Shown here: positions 17,250-26,270 of the stretch, piece after piece | Numbering within the stretch: the stretch's first letter is position 1 | Layout: each line of letters starts with the position of its first letter | NCBI GenBank assembly: GCA_013216015.1 | Contig: JABSOI010000022.1 | Span: 32,792 to 96,791 of the forward strand | Origin: Alteromonadaceae bacterium | GTDB lineage: Bacteria > Pseudomonadota > Gammaproteobacteria > Enterobacterales > Alteromonadaceae | Length of the DNA stretch: 64,000 nucleotides | Direction of reading: 5' to 3' | Translations under genes and position numbers: made by a program | Notes under the pieces: model-generated | What the model saw: the letters and a program-made list of their open reading frames with translations, nothing else | What the model was told of the DNA's origin: nothing | Database searches by the model: none

Positions 17250-19677
17250 TGTAAAATCTGTCGCTTCGTTTGAAACAAAAAACAAAGGCAGATTGCCCAT
17301 TTATTCTATTGATAACGCAGGTGGTTTTGGCTCGAAAGTTTCATTAAATAGTCCACTTAGTTTGCCAAACGCCTGTGGGTTTTTATGGAATTCAAAGATG
17401 GTTTTTCAAATGAATTGTCGAGGTTATGCCAGCTCGCAGTTTATGCAACCTGAGCCGGGTAAATATTCCCACGGGCCGAATATTGAGGCAAAAACATTTA
17501 TTCAGCCTGAACATAGTTATTATAGTCATCATCCAGGACGATTTTTTTATATTAAAGATGAAGATTCAAACCAGATATTTTCAGCGCCTTATGAACCTAT
17601 GCGTCGAAAATTGGATAAATTTTGTTTTACTGCCGGCAGTAGCGAAATTTCCTGGTTGATAGAACATCTTGATCTTGAGATAAAAATTGTGGTGAGTTTA
17701 GCCAAAGAAGACACGGTTGAACGTTGGTCATTATCGGTTAAAAACTTGTCTGGCCGCGCTAGGAATATCAGTATATATCCTTATTTTTCTATTGGTTATA
17801 TGTCGTGGATGTCTCAATCTGCTGCTTTTGACTATAGGTTAAACGGTATTGTTGCAACTTCAGTAACGCCTTATCAAAAAGTTGATGAATACTTTAAAAA
17901 CAAAGAATTAAAAGATAAAACATTTTTCATTGCCGATAAAACACCGTTTGCCTGGAATGCCTGTCAAAAAGACTTTGAAGGGGAAGGGGGCTTACATGAT
18001 CCTGATGCTTTATTATCTTCACAATTAGAAAATACAGAAGCACGTTATGAAACCCCTGTTGCTGTGCTGCAATATCGGGAAAAGCTTAACCTCAAGGAAC
18101 GCCTTAATTACCAATTTCTGTTTGGTCCCGCTAAAGATGATGCTGAAATAGCTACTTTAAGTGAACGATATTTAGGTGCCGGAAAAGCTGAACAGACGCA
18201 GCAGCAATATAACGATTATATTGCACAGGGTAAAGGTTGCTTAACCATTAAAACGGATGATCCGGCCTTCGACGATTTCGTTAATCATTGGTTGCCCAGA
18301 CAGATGTTTTACCATGGTGACGTTAACCGATTAAGTACCGATCCCCAAACGCGTAATTATATTCAAGACAATATGGGCATGTGCTATATCAAGCCAGATA
18401 TTGCTCGCGAAGCTTTTATTTTAGCTTTATCTCAGCAGCAGGAAAACGGCGCGATGCCTGATGGCGTATTGTTGCATGTTGACGCAGAGCTTAAATATAT
18501 TAATCAGGTTCCCCATGCTGATCATGGTGTTTGGTTACCGATATGTTTAGTGGCATATTTAAATGAAACGGGCGATGTTGAGTTATTGCAAGAAAATATT
18601 GCTTTTGCTGATTCAACAACCACCATGAAATTTTTGCAACATATTGAATTGGCATTAGACTGGTTATTAAAAGCAACTGATGATCGGGGTTTAAGTTTTA
18701 TTGAACAAGGAGATTGGTGTGATCCGATGAATATGGTCGGTCACAAAGGATATGGGGTTTCGGCATGGCTTTCTCTTGCCACCGCATATGCAATTAATTC
18801 ATGGTGTGATCTCTGTGAACAATATCAGCTGAATGTGTCAAAGCCTAAAGTAAAGGAATACCGCAGTGCTGCAGAAGCTATTAACGGTTCAGTTAATAGT
18901 TTTCTTTTTGAAGGCAAGTGGTATGCTCGTGGTATTACCGATGATAATCGTGTTTTTGGTACTGAAAAAGACGCGGAAGGGAAAATATTTCTTAACCCTC
19001 AGAGTTGGGCAATGCTCAGCGGAGCGGCAAGTGAATCGCAACAATTAACCATGATTGAAGCAATAACTGAGCAGTTAATGACACCTTACGGTGTGATGAT
19101 GTTAGCGCCAAGTTACACAAAAATGGTTGAAGATATTGGCCGGGTCACTCAAAAACATCCGGGAGTTTCCGAAAATGGTTCAGTTTATAATCATGCCGCT
19201 ATTTTTTATGCCTATAGCTTGTTTCAGACAGGACATAACAATTTAGCATTTGAAGTTATTAAGAAGATGCTGCCGTCAATTGAACATTGCGAGAAAACAG
19301 GCCAGCTTCCGTTATATGTGCCTAATTATTATCGTGGTGCCTATCATCAATTTCCAAAACAAGCGGGGCGTTCGAGTCATTTATTTAATACGGGTACCAT
19401 TCCCTGGCTTTACCGTTGTTTGGTTGAAGAGCTTTGTGGCTTAAAGGGTGGTAATGGTGCGCTGATTATTGACCCTAAATTACCTGATCATATGAGTAAA
19501 ATATCAGGTCAACGTCTGTTCAGGGGCGCAATTATCAATTTTACTATTGAAAAAACGGCTGCGGTATCGTGCATCGAAACATACTTGAATAAAGAATACA
19601 TTGAAAATAATCGGCTTGAGGCTTTAGTTTCAGATCAAGAATATCAACTTGAGATCCAGGTACCACTGAATGATTAA
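17242..19677 (+). CDS. GH94 phosphorylase, probable cellobionic acid phosphorylase
   Basis: An 811-residue cytoplasmic GH94 enzyme. The catalytic-acid region reads GDWCDPMNMVGHKGYG (Asp491/Asp494), the form I associate with cellobionic acid phosphorylases rather than the GDWND of cellobiose phosphorylase. In GRVTQKHPGV the pair Arg634 and Lys638 has the same four-residue spacing as the Arg609/Lys613 pair that, as I recall, binds the acceptor carboxylate in the Xanthomonas enzyme. The reaction would be cellobionate plus phosphate to glucose-1-phosphate plus gluconate. A gluconokinase follows with an 8-bp overlap, which consumes that gluconate. I chose ATG 17242, overlapping the symporter stop, over the upstream in-frame start at 17209 because it is preceded by GCAGG and gives a normal N-terminus. 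Cellobiose or another beta-glucoside remains possible. Confidence 0.85.
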   Translation: MSNVKSVASFETKNKGRLPIYSIDNAGGFGSKVSLNSPLSLPNACGFLWNSKMVFQMNCRGYASSQFMQPEPGKYSHGPNIEAKTFIQPEHSYYSHHPGRFFYIKDEDSNQIFSAPYEPMRRKLDKFCFTAGSSEISWLIEHLDLEIKIVVSLAKEDTVERWSLSVKNLSGRARNISIYPYFSIGYMSWMSQSAAFDYRLNGIVATSVTPYQKVDEYFKNKELKDKTFFIADKTPFAWNACQKDFEGEGGLHDPDALLSSQLENTEARYETPVAVLQYREKLNLKERLNYQFLFGPAKDDAEIATLSERYLGAGKAEQTQQQYNDYIAQGKGCLTIKTDDPAFDDFVNHWLPRQMFYHGDVNRLSTDPQTRNYIQDNMGMCYIKPDIAREAFILALSQQQENGAMPDGVLLHVDAELKYINQVPHADHGVWLPICLVAYLNETGDVELLQENIAFADSTTTMKFLQHIELALDWLLKATDDRGLSFIEQGDWCDPMNMVGHKGYGVSAWLSLATAYAINSWCDLCEQYQLNVSKPKVKEYRSAAEAINGSVNSFLFEGKWYARGITDDNRVFGTEKDAEGKIFLNPQSWAMLSGAASESQQLTMIEAITEQLMTPYGVMMLAPSYTKMVEDIGRVTQKHPGVSENGSVYNHAAIFYAYSLFQTGHNNLAFEVIKKMLPSIEHCEKTGQLPLYVPNYYRGAYHQFPKQAGRSSHLFNTGTIPWLYRCLVEELCGLKGGNGALIIDPKLPDHMSKISGQRLFRGAIINFTIEKTAAVSCIETYLNKEYIENNRLEALVSDQEYQLEIQVPLND

Positions 19678-20362
19678 TCAGCCAAAGGAAGCAAGTCAGC
19701 CGAATAACTTCCTACCAGTTAAAGCTCAGCAAGTTAAAGCTCAGCAAGTTAAAGCTAAGCAAGTTAAAGCTCAGCAAGTTAAAGCTAAGCAAGGTAAAGC
19801 TAAGCAAGGTAAAGCTAAGCAAGGTAAAGCTAAGCAAGTGAAACCTCGGCTATTTATAGTGATGGGGGTGAGTGGTTCTGGCAAATCGAGCATAGCAAGT
19901 CGGTTAGCCCGTGAATTAAGCTTCGAATTTGTAGAAGCGGATAATTTTCATTCTGAACAAGCTAAAAATTATATGGCTAATAATAAACCGCTTAGTGATG
20001 AAATGAGAAAACCCTGGATAGCGGCAATAATCAAGAAACTTAGCTTGCTTAATGAACAAGGTACAAGTGTGGTGCTTGCATATTCTGGATTGAAAACTCA
20101 ACACAGAAATAGTTTCAGAGCGCTTAACTTTAATTGTCATTATTTCTATTTGTCGGGTGATAAAAAACTCATTCTTTCCCGGTTAGTTAAGCGTAAATTA
20201 CATTTCTTTTCACCCGATTTACTGGACAGCCAATTTTCGGCAATGGAACCTGCTCAGGGCCATGAAAAAGATATCACCACTATTGATGTTAATGGCTCTC
20301 TGTCTGAAATCTATCAAAATATTATTAAAGTTGTTCATCAAGAACTGGCAAAGGATAAGTAA
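19670..20362 (+). CDS. gntK: Gluconokinase with a repetitive N-terminal extension
   Basis: This protein phosphorylates gluconate to 6-phosphogluconate. The kinase core starts around residue 60 with FIVMGVSGSGKSS (P-loop at residues 66-73), then FVEADNFHSEQAKNYMANNKPLSDEMRKPW, matching the GntK/shikimate-kinase-like family. The core is the usual ~170 residues. The odd part is the first ~60 residues, made largely of eight 5-residue units (VKAQQ/VKAKQ/GKAKQ). The ATG at 19670 overlaps the GH94 stop, but a start at ATG 19862 just before the P-loop would skip the repeats and cannot be excluded. It is the fourth enzyme step of the proposed cellobionate route. Confidence 0.88.
   Translation: MINQPKEASQPNNFLPVKAQQVKAQQVKAKQVKAQQVKAKQGKAKQGKAKQGKAKQVKPRLFIVMGVSGSGKSSIASRLARELSFEFVEADNFHSEQAKNYMANNKPLSDEMRKPWIAAIIKKLSLLNEQGTSVVLAYSGLKTQHRNSFRALNFNCHYFYLSGDKKLILSRLVKRKLHFFSPDLLDSQFSAMEPAQGHEKDITTIDVNGSLSEIYQNIIKVVHQELAKDK
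19718..19837 (+). repeat. 15-bp minisatellite in the gluconokinase N-terminus
   Basis: Eight tandem 15-bp units of the form GTTAAAGCTAAGCAA run in frame, with variants at two positions (GTT/GGT and CAG/AAG). The encoded tract is Lys/Gln/Ala-rich and precedes the folded kinase. Copy number is likely to vary between strains. Confidence 0.92.
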
Positions 20363-21261
20363 TGAAAAAACTCAGCATACTTTTTTATCTTTATATGGTT
20401 TTAATTGGCTTAAATGTTTCTGCATTTGAAGTGTCTGATTCACCTGATGTACTTTTACCTAATGCGCTTCAATCTAATGCCCTTCAACCTAATGCGCTAA
20501 AGGCAAAGAAAGCCAAAGACGATATTGTTATTGACGGTATTGCCAACGAAGCGAGTTGGCAGTCAGCTACCTGGTATCCCCTTGATAAGTTGATCCTTGG
20601 CACAATGCCAACGGCAGAAGATTTCAGTGGTCAATTCAAAATAATTTGGGATGAGCAACAGTTGTATTTGATGGTTGAAATTATTGATGATGTTATTTTT
20701 GATCAGCATGCTAATCCATTACATTTTTATTGGGATGATGACTGTTTGGAAATTTTTATTGATGAAGATGCTTCGGGGGGAAATCATCAGTTTAACTACA
20801 ACGCTTTTTCCTACCATGTAGCGATTGATAATCAAGTGGTTGATATAGGCGAAAAGCACGCAGATGGTTCTGATAATTTTGTTTTACTTAATGAACATGT
20901 AACCAGTTCATGGCGGCGTAGTAAACACTCACCTAATAAGATAATCTGGGAAGTGGCGGTACGTGTTTATGATGATACTTTTGTTTTTCAAGATGCTTTA
21001 GCTCTTCAATATACGTCTGACAGTATAAAGACAGAAAGTGGCAGAAGTAATAGTACCCAAAGCCAGTCGGCTAAAATGCAAAAGCCAGTCATATTATCCC
21101 TTGGTAAGGTACTGGGTTTTATGCTCGCATATTGTGATAACGATGGCAGTAAAGAACGTGAACATTTTATTGGTTCAACTGATATTAAAGCGGTTAACGG
21201 TAACAAAAATTTGGGCTATATTACCGCTGATGTTTTTCAACAATTGATTTTAATTAAGTAG
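20362..21261 (+). CDS. Exported CBM9-like carbohydrate-binding protein
   Basis: A 299-residue protein with a signal peptide (cleavage near VSAFE) and a family-9-like carbohydrate-binding domain. The domain signature is IVIDGIANEASWQSATWYPLD, FKIIWDEQQLYLMVEIIDD, then FYWDDDCLEIFIDEDASGG and KIIWEVAVRVYDD. Such stand-alone domains occur in polysaccharide loci of marine bacteria, and many are of unknown function. The ATG overlaps the gluconokinase stop (TAATG), so it is translated from the same message. Three PNALQ-type 5-residue units follow the signal peptide (20458-20502). It probably binds the sugar in the periplasm or modulates another step. A decayed fragment of a paralogue lies at 43541-43639. 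Confidence 0.8.
   Translation: MKKLSILFYLYMVLIGLNVSAFEVSDSPDVLLPNALQSNALQPNALKAKKAKDDIVIDGIANEASWQSATWYPLDKLILGTMPTAEDFSGQFKIIWDEQQLYLMVEIIDDVIFDQHANPLHFYWDDDCLEIFIDEDASGGNHQFNYNAFSYHVAIDNQVVDIGEKHADGSDNFVLLNEHVTSSWRRSKHSPNKIIWEVAVRVYDDTFVFQDALALQYTSDSIKTESGRSNSTQSQSAKMQKPVILSLGKVLGFMLAYCDNDGSKEREHFIGSTDIKAVNGNKNLGYITADVFQQLILIK
20458..20502 (+). repeat. 15-bp tandem repeat in the CBM9-like gene
   Basis: Three in-frame 15-bp units encode PNALQ, SNALQ and PNALK just after the signal peptide. The same unit length occurs in the neighbouring gluconokinase and in the serine hydrolase at 6832, though the sequences are unrelated. Confidence 0.85.
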
Positions 21262-21397
21262 CTTATCGTTTTATGTTATAAACATTAGTAACAGGAAAAA
21301 TAAATCCTGGAGCAAAAAACTCATTTCACTTAGCGGTCTTTATATCTTTTTGGTTTTTGTGTAATTAGTGAAAGTGCAAAATTAATAAAGGAATAAA

Positions 21398-22369
21398 ATG
21401 AAAATCAATTCTGTAAATAAAATCTTGATAATTTTAGGAGCGTTTGTACTCATGGTTTTATCTGCTTGTAGCGTTAACAAAGTAAAGGAAACCAAGGCAA
21501 CTATCAGTGAGGATTCAACAGAGCAATTGCTAAGAGATAGTTATATCAGTGTAATTGATGAAAAAGAACATGATTACTTTGTTTATTTGCCACAGGGATA
21601 CGCTTCAAACCCCCAAAAAAAGTGGCCTGTTATGTTATTTTTACATGGCAATGGTGAACGGGGCAATGGAAAAGACGAATTGGACTTTGTGATAACTCAT
21701 GGTCCGCTTTATGAAAGCTGGGTTCAGAAAAAAAATATACCTTTTATTATTATAGCGCCACAATTACCTATGTTTGGCTTTGATAAAAAAGGTATAAGTT
21801 ACATTGATAACCGTAAAAAAGAGCATATTCCCAAAAGATTATCTAATGGCGTACCTCCACGTCCTGCTCCGTTTAACACCGCAGGGGAAATAAAAAGGCA
21901 ACCAGCGTTAACCGATATGAGCGAAGTCGCTCCACTGCTGCCACAAGGCTGGGAAAAGGTTGAGGTTGATTTAATTGATATTTTAGATAGCGTTCAACAG
22001 AAATATAGAGTGGATTTAACTAAAACCTATTTGTCTGGTTTAAGTTACGGTGGGTTTGGTACCTGGTATCTTGCAAGTCGTTATCCTGAACGTTTTGCTG
22101 CTATTGCTCCTGTGGTTGGTTGGGGACATCCTGATTTAATGGCTCCCATAGCGCAGCAACAATTACCTGTCTGGGTTTTTGGCGGAGGCAGAGACAGTGC
22201 GGTAGAAATTAAATATTTTTATGCCGGTTTAAATCAGTTAGAAATGTTAGGTCATAAAAATGTTCGGTTTACCGTGCATGAAGACAAAGGCCACGATGCC
22301 TGGACGAGGGTTTATTCAGGAGACGATCTTTATCAGTGGTTGTTGAAGTATGAGCTCCCAGAAGAATAA
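21398..22369 (+). CDS. Lipoprotein alpha/beta-hydrolase (esterase / predicted peptidase type)
   Basis: A 323-residue alpha/beta-hydrolase with a lipoprotein signal (LSAC, Cys24). The fold elements are FLHGNGERG for the oxyanion region, GLSYGGFG with nucleophile Ser216, the likely acid in the GGGRDSAVE region and the histidine in DKGHDAW. The pattern fits the predicted-peptidase/phospholipase-carboxylesterase group, often found in polysaccharide loci as de-esterifying enzymes. An AAGGAA ribosome site precedes the ATG. It is 136 bp after the CBM9-like gene and may be the last gene of the operon. It could remove acetyl or feruloyl groups from imported glycans; the substrate is not determined. 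Confidence 0.8.
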   Translation: MKINSVNKILIILGAFVLMVLSACSVNKVKETKATISEDSTEQLLRDSYISVIDEKEHDYFVYLPQGYASNPQKKWPVMLFLHGNGERGNGKDELDFVITHGPLYESWVQKKNIPFIIIAPQLPMFGFDKKGISYIDNRKKEHIPKRLSNGVPPRPAPFNTAGEIKRQPALTDMSEVAPLLPQGWEKVEVDLIDILDSVQQKYRVDLTKTYLSGLSYGGFGTWYLASRYPERFAAIAPVVGWGHPDLMAPIAQQQLPVWVFGGGRDSAVEIKYFYAGLNQLEMLGHKNVRFTVHEDKGHDAWTRVYSGDDLYQWLLKYELPEE

Positions 22370-22435
22370 ATAGCTGGTAAGTCATTAAATTATTTATTAA
22401 TACAATTTTATGTAAAGAATCAATAGGAGTATGTG

Positions 22436-22882
22436 ATGAACGACAAAACAGTTAAGGTTGTTCACTGGAGTTTTTGGATTATTGGTGTAGTTGCCTTGAT
22501 ATGGAATGCTATGGGCGTAATGAATTTTATTGTACAGATGGATCTGGATATGGTCGCTACATATCCTGAGTCGCACCGTGCGATAATCATGAGTCGACCA
22601 GCATGGGCCACTGGAGCTTTTGGTATAGCTGTGTTTGGTGGTGTGCTTGGTTGTCTTCTGCTTTTACTGAGAAAATCGGTAGCCTTCTATGTGTTCGTCG
22701 CTTCGTTGTTTGGTGTGATTGTGCATTTGTTCTCATTCCTTGGCATGATTGGTACGACAATTGAGGCTTCATTTGAAATCGTTATGATGACTCTGATGCC
22801 TGTTGCGTCGGCAGTTTTTTTGATCTGGTATTTGAAGAAGGTCGAGAGCAAAGGTTGGATTCATACCAATTGGATTAAATAA
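22436..22882 (+). CDS. Small four-helix membrane protein of unknown function
   Basis: A 148-residue inner-membrane protein with four hydrophobic segments (around residues 12-32, 58-78, 84-105 and 110-132). I do not recognise a functional family, although similar proteins are often labelled hypothetical or sugar-transporter-like. AGGAG at 22425-22429 is six bases before ATG 22436, so I prefer it to the GTG at 22433. The last six codons and the stop (HTNWIK) lie inside a family C inverted-repeat element that starts at 22863, so the native C-terminus has been replaced. Confidence 0.75.
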   Translation: MNDKTVKVVHWSFWIIGVVALIWNAMGVMNFIVQMDLDMVATYPESHRAIIMSRPAWATGAFGIAVFGGVLGCLLLLLRKSVAFYVFVASLFGVIVHLFSFLGMIGTTIEASFEIVMMTLMPVASAVFLIWYLKKVESKGWIHTNWIK

Positions 22883-22948
22883 GTTGACAGAATTAAGTTA
22901 GGGTAAATTTTCATCGAACCCTGACCACTAACTTAATACAATTGGTAT
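22863..22948. mobile_element. Short family C element that supplies a gene's stop codon
   Basis: The 86-bp element starts ATACCAATTGGATTAA and ends TTAATACAATTGGTAT, the family C ends with a degenerate left arm. The interior keeps only the CATCGAACCCTGACC part of the right arm. It abuts the family A element that begins at 22948, sharing a TATA junction. Confidence 0.75.
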
Positions 22949-23108
22949 ATACCCGTAATCATTCAAAATGCAGGTTTTGAAGCGTTTTAAAAGATTATCT
23001 ACTACGTTGCTTTCAATCCCAATAGCCCGCTATTGCTCAATCAAGCGCCTTTTAGATAAACTTTCAAATTCACCTCAAATTCCCGCATCTTGAATGACCA
23101 CGGGTATA
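22948..23108. mobile_element. MITE-like element, family A, copy 1
   Basis: A 161-bp element with imperfect ~27-bp terminal inverted repeats starting TATACCCGT and ending ACGGGTATA. It appears identical to 23932-24092 over its full length. It ends 3 bp before the ATG of the DUF711-family gene at 23112, so it has displaced that gene's ribosome site and promoter. Confidence 0.9.
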
Positions 23109-23111
23109 ATA

Positions 23112-24507
23112 ATGAGCTATAAAAATAAAGAACTTTGTAAAGTAAGAACAATCACAACATTTTTAAGCTTGAGCCCTGATAAAGAAACTTGGAAGGACGA
23201 AATTTATAATGCCTCCAATTTCTGTTCAAATTTATCGAAGAAGTTTCATGAAACTGGCTATATTGTTCAGTCTGTTAGAATTGTTACCAACCCATTTGGT
23301 GAGTATTTAAATACCCAAAGTTATGAAACTGCAATAAGTGATTTAACTTATCTCAGTAATCTTCTGAACTCCCTCTTCGGATATGTCTGGAATTCGAATA
23401 CGCTTTGCTATTGGAGAAGCCAGAACAAAGCATGAAATAGAAATATTACCTGAGCTAATAAAAGAATTCGGTGATTTATGTAATGTATGTGTAAACGTCA
23501 ATCTTGACGACTTTGGTGTATTGAATAATGAGTTGATTAGAGACTCGGCTGAAGCTGTGGTGAAAATAAGTAAAATCACAGAGCGGGGAGAAGGAAACTT
23601 CAATTTCACTGTAAATTTTAACTGTGATCCATTAATCCCATACTTTCCAGCGGGGTATCATAGAAAAGAACTGGGTAAAAGATTTGTTATCGGTCTTGAA
23701 ACGCCAGATTTACTTGTTGATGTGCTTAAAGAATATAACAATAAAGAAAACTCTCAAAATCATAATGATCTGTTCAAAGGTTATTATGAGGTGATGAGCA
23801 ATGCACTTCAGTATCATATTTTAAATATTCAAAAAATAGTAAAACAAGCTCCTATTGATGAAAGATTTTTATTTTCTGGATTTGATAGTTCAGCAGCACC
23901 TTCTAAAAATTGTTCAAGCATGGTTGATGTCTATACCCGTAATCATTCAAAATGCAGGTTTTGAAGCGTTTTAAAAGATTATCTACTACGTTGCTTTCAA
24001 TCCCAATAGCCCGCTATTGCTCAATCAAGCGCCTTTTAGATAAACTTTCAAATTCACCTCAAATTCCCGCATCTTGAATGACCACGGGTATATAAACAGA
24101 TGGGAGTTGAATATTTTGGCGCATCAGGCACTGTTGAAGCATCATCTTTATTGACCAGGGTTTTCAAATCGATAAAAAATGTTGATCTAGTAGGGTTTTC
24201 TGGACTGATGCTTGCGTTAACAGAAGACACTGGCCTTGCCGAAGGTACAACAAATGGAAACTTTGATATCCGATCATTATTAACATACAGCTCAGTTTGC
24301 GGTATCGACCTGGATACAGTACCAATTCCAGGAAATACATCCATAGAAAAAATTTCAGCACTTATGAGAGACACGGGCACAATGGCATTTCGTTTGAACA
24401 AACCTTTAACGGTACGTGTATTTCCAGTGCCAGGTTTAAGTGCTGGAGAGCAGACTGTTTTCGAAAGTGACGACCTGTGTAATTGTGCGGTACTTGCTGT
24501 TCCATAA
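23112..24507 (+). pseudogene. DUF711/UPF0210 family gene, frameshifted and split by a MITE
   Basis: The first frame (from ATG 23112) begins LCKVRTITTFLSLSPDKE, typical of the DUF711 N-terminus. Near 23365-23380 the reading shifts to another frame (MSGIRIRFAIGEA, GNFNFTVNFNCDPLIPYFPAGYH). That frame is cut at Tyr codon 23932-23934 by a 159-bp insertion and resumes with KQMGVEYFGASGTVEASSL. The end is GTTNGNFDIRSLLTYSSVCGIDLDTVPIPG, the most conserved block of the family. Without the insert the gene would have about 411 codons, the normal length. The function of this family is not known. A second element copy ends 3 bp before the start codon and has removed the ribosome site. Confidence 0.88.
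23932..24092. mobile_element. MITE-like element, family A, copy 2, inserted in the DUF711 gene
   Basis: This copy appears identical to 22948-23108. Removing 159 bp joins GTC TAT to AAA CAG in frame, so the insertion duplicated a TA (or TATA) target. It introduces a stop codon into the host reading frame. Its interior contains the CCCAATAGCC/GCTATTG core seen also in family C elements. Confidence 0.9.
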
Positions 24508-24557
24508 ATTCAGTTTGATGACCATTTGCCGTTAACTACCTGATAAGCTTGTTTTTT

Positions 24558-24585
24558 GATGGGTTACGCCTGCGGCTAACCCATC
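24558..24585. repeat. REP-type palindrome
   Basis: GATGGGTTACGCC, a short loop and GGCTAACCCATC form an imperfect palindrome. The same unit recurs at 28937, 30681, 30758, 51421 and 53791. It lies between the convergent DUF711 pseudogene and gabT and may act as a transcript end for both. Confidence 0.75.
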
Positions 24586-24629
24586 CTGGGAAATAAAATA
24601 GTTTTAGGTATTAATTAAATAAAAACAGT

Positions 24630-25913
24630 TTATGTATTTGCAAGCTTGTTAAATAACTGTTCAAAACTATCCAATCCTTCATTAGCTAACTCGTCTGTAA
24701 TGGTCAATGCGGGTAAAAATCGAATGACATTACTGTAAAAACCACAGGCTAACAGTATCAGGCCATGTTTTGCTGCATTAGCTATTACTGCTTGAGTTAG
24801 CTCACTGTTTGGTTGATTAATATCACCATTTTGAACTAATTCTATGGCGATCATTGCACCTTGATTACGAACATCACCGATTAAATCAGGGTGCTGGCTT
24901 TGTAATTTAGATAAACGATCGTTAAACAAAGCACCAATTTGATTTGCACGATCAATTAAATTTTCTTCTTCAATAATGTCCAATACTGCAAGAGCAGCTG
25001 CACACGCTACAGGAGAACCACCATAAGTACCGCCTAGACCTCCAGGTAATGGAGCATCCATAATTTCAGATTTACCAACCACTGCGGCTATTGGAAAACC
25101 ACCTGCAATACCTTTTGCCATGGTCATTAAGTCGGCTTCAACATTAGAATGTTCAAAGCTGAACATTGCGCCTGTACGTGCAAAACCAGTTTGTATTTCA
25201 TCGGCAATCAACATAATGCCATGCTGGTCACATAATGATCTCAATGCTTGTAAAAATTCTGCAGGAGCGGCATAAAAGCCTCCTTCCCCTTGGACGGGTT
25301 CAATGATAATTGCGGCAACATCACAAGGTTCAATATCCACTTTAAAGAGGTTATCAAGTGCCTTAAGTGATTCATTTATTGAAATACCGTATTGTTCTAT
25401 AGGGAAAGGTGCATGAAAGATATCACCCGGAAACGGGCCGAATGATTTTTTATAAGGTGCAATTTTACCTGTTAACGCCATGGTCAAGTTGGTACGACCG
25501 TGAAATCCACCGTTAAAAGCAATTATGCCTCGACGCCCTGTATGAGCTCTGGCAATTTTTACACAATTTTCAACAGCTTCGGCACCCGTTGATACAAATA
25601 TCGCTTTTTTATCGCTATTGCCCGGTGCAAGTTTTGTTAGCTTCTCAGCAAGTTCAACAGCTACTTCATATGGATTTACCATGACACAGGTATGACTGAA
25701 TTTATCTAACTGAGCTTTGACCGCTGCCACGACTTTTGGGTGACTGTGGCCCGTATTACAAACGGCAATACCGGTACCGAAATCAATATATCTATTGCCT
25801 TCTACATCCCACATTTCCGCATTTTTTGCATGATCTATATACACAGAATAAACATTGCCCTGACCCCGGGCAATAACATTAACTTTGCGTGCTTGTAAAT
25901 CTGAATTATTCAT
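24630..25913 (-). CDS. gabT: 4-aminobutyrate aminotransferase
   Basis: A 427-residue class III PLP aminotransferase that converts GABA and 2-oxoglutarate to succinate semialdehyde and glutamate. Motifs are GAEAVENCVKIARA, FNGGFHGRT, IIEPVQGEGGFY, LMLIADEIQTGFARTG-type sequence and MTMAKGIAGGFP with the PLP lysine. Length and motifs match E. coli GabT/PuuE. An AGGA ribosome site precedes the ATG. gabD lies 357 bp upstream on the same strand, with a hexamer repeat in the gap, so the two may be on one message. Other omega-amino acids such as 5-aminovalerate are possible substrates. Confidence 0.93.
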   Translation of the reverse strand: MNNSDLQARKVNVIARGQGNVYSVYIDHAKNAEMWDVEGNRYIDFGTGIAVCNTGHSHPKVVAAVKAQLDKFSHTCVMVNPYEVAVELAEKLTKLAPGNSDKKAIFVSTGAEAVENCVKIARAHTGRRGIIAFNGGFHGRTNLTMALTGKIAPYKKSFGPFPGDIFHAPFPIEQYGISINESLKALDNLFKVDIEPCDVAAIIIEPVQGEGGFYAAPAEFLQALRSLCDQHGIMLIADEIQTGFARTGAMFSFEHSNVEADLMTMAKGIAGGFPIAAVVGKSEIMDAPLPGGLGGTYGGSPVACAAALAVLDIIEEENLIDRANQIGALFNDRLSKLQSQHPDLIGDVRNQGAMIAIELVQNGDINQPNSELTQAVIANAAKHGLILLACGFYSNVIRFLPALTITDELANEGLDSFEQLFNKLANT

Positions 25914-26175
25914 TTTTAATTCCTAAACTAAAATATATTTGATTACTTACACCAAACTCATTAAGTTTGTTGCAACTAAAACTTGCCAAGTAGTTGATAA
26001 AAACCTAATTATTTTAGATTTAGTCGCTCCTGACTTCGTCTCCTGCGTTGACCTGCCTCCTGTGTCCCTGTAGTCGTAAATCAAATAAATTTCGTGCGAT
26101 TATTGAACCTATGGCAATTTTCCAATGGGCAAGCATAAAAATCTTATATGCAGCGTTATCAATTTTGATAATGAA

Positions 26176-26211
26176 ATAACCATAACCATAACCATAACCA
26201 TAACCATAGCC
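26176..26211. repeat. ATAACC hexamer tandem repeat
   Basis: Five perfect ATAACC units and one ATAGCC unit lie in the gabD-gabT spacer (25914-26270). The rest of that 357-bp spacer shows nothing recognisable. Units are too short and unspaced for a CRISPR array. Confidence 0.9.
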
Positions 26212-26270
26212 TGCCTAAGTCTTTTAAACTCGCAGAGCGGGAAGAAACTTAATTAAATTGGTAATAAAAC

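Noticed and set aside
23094..23111. Upstream start for the DUF711 gene at 23094
   Set aside because: It lies inside the inserted element, so it is not the native start; ATG 23112 fits the family N-terminus.
26176..26211. Possible CRISPR-like array of ATAACC
   Set aside because: Units are 6 bp and contiguous, with no spacers.
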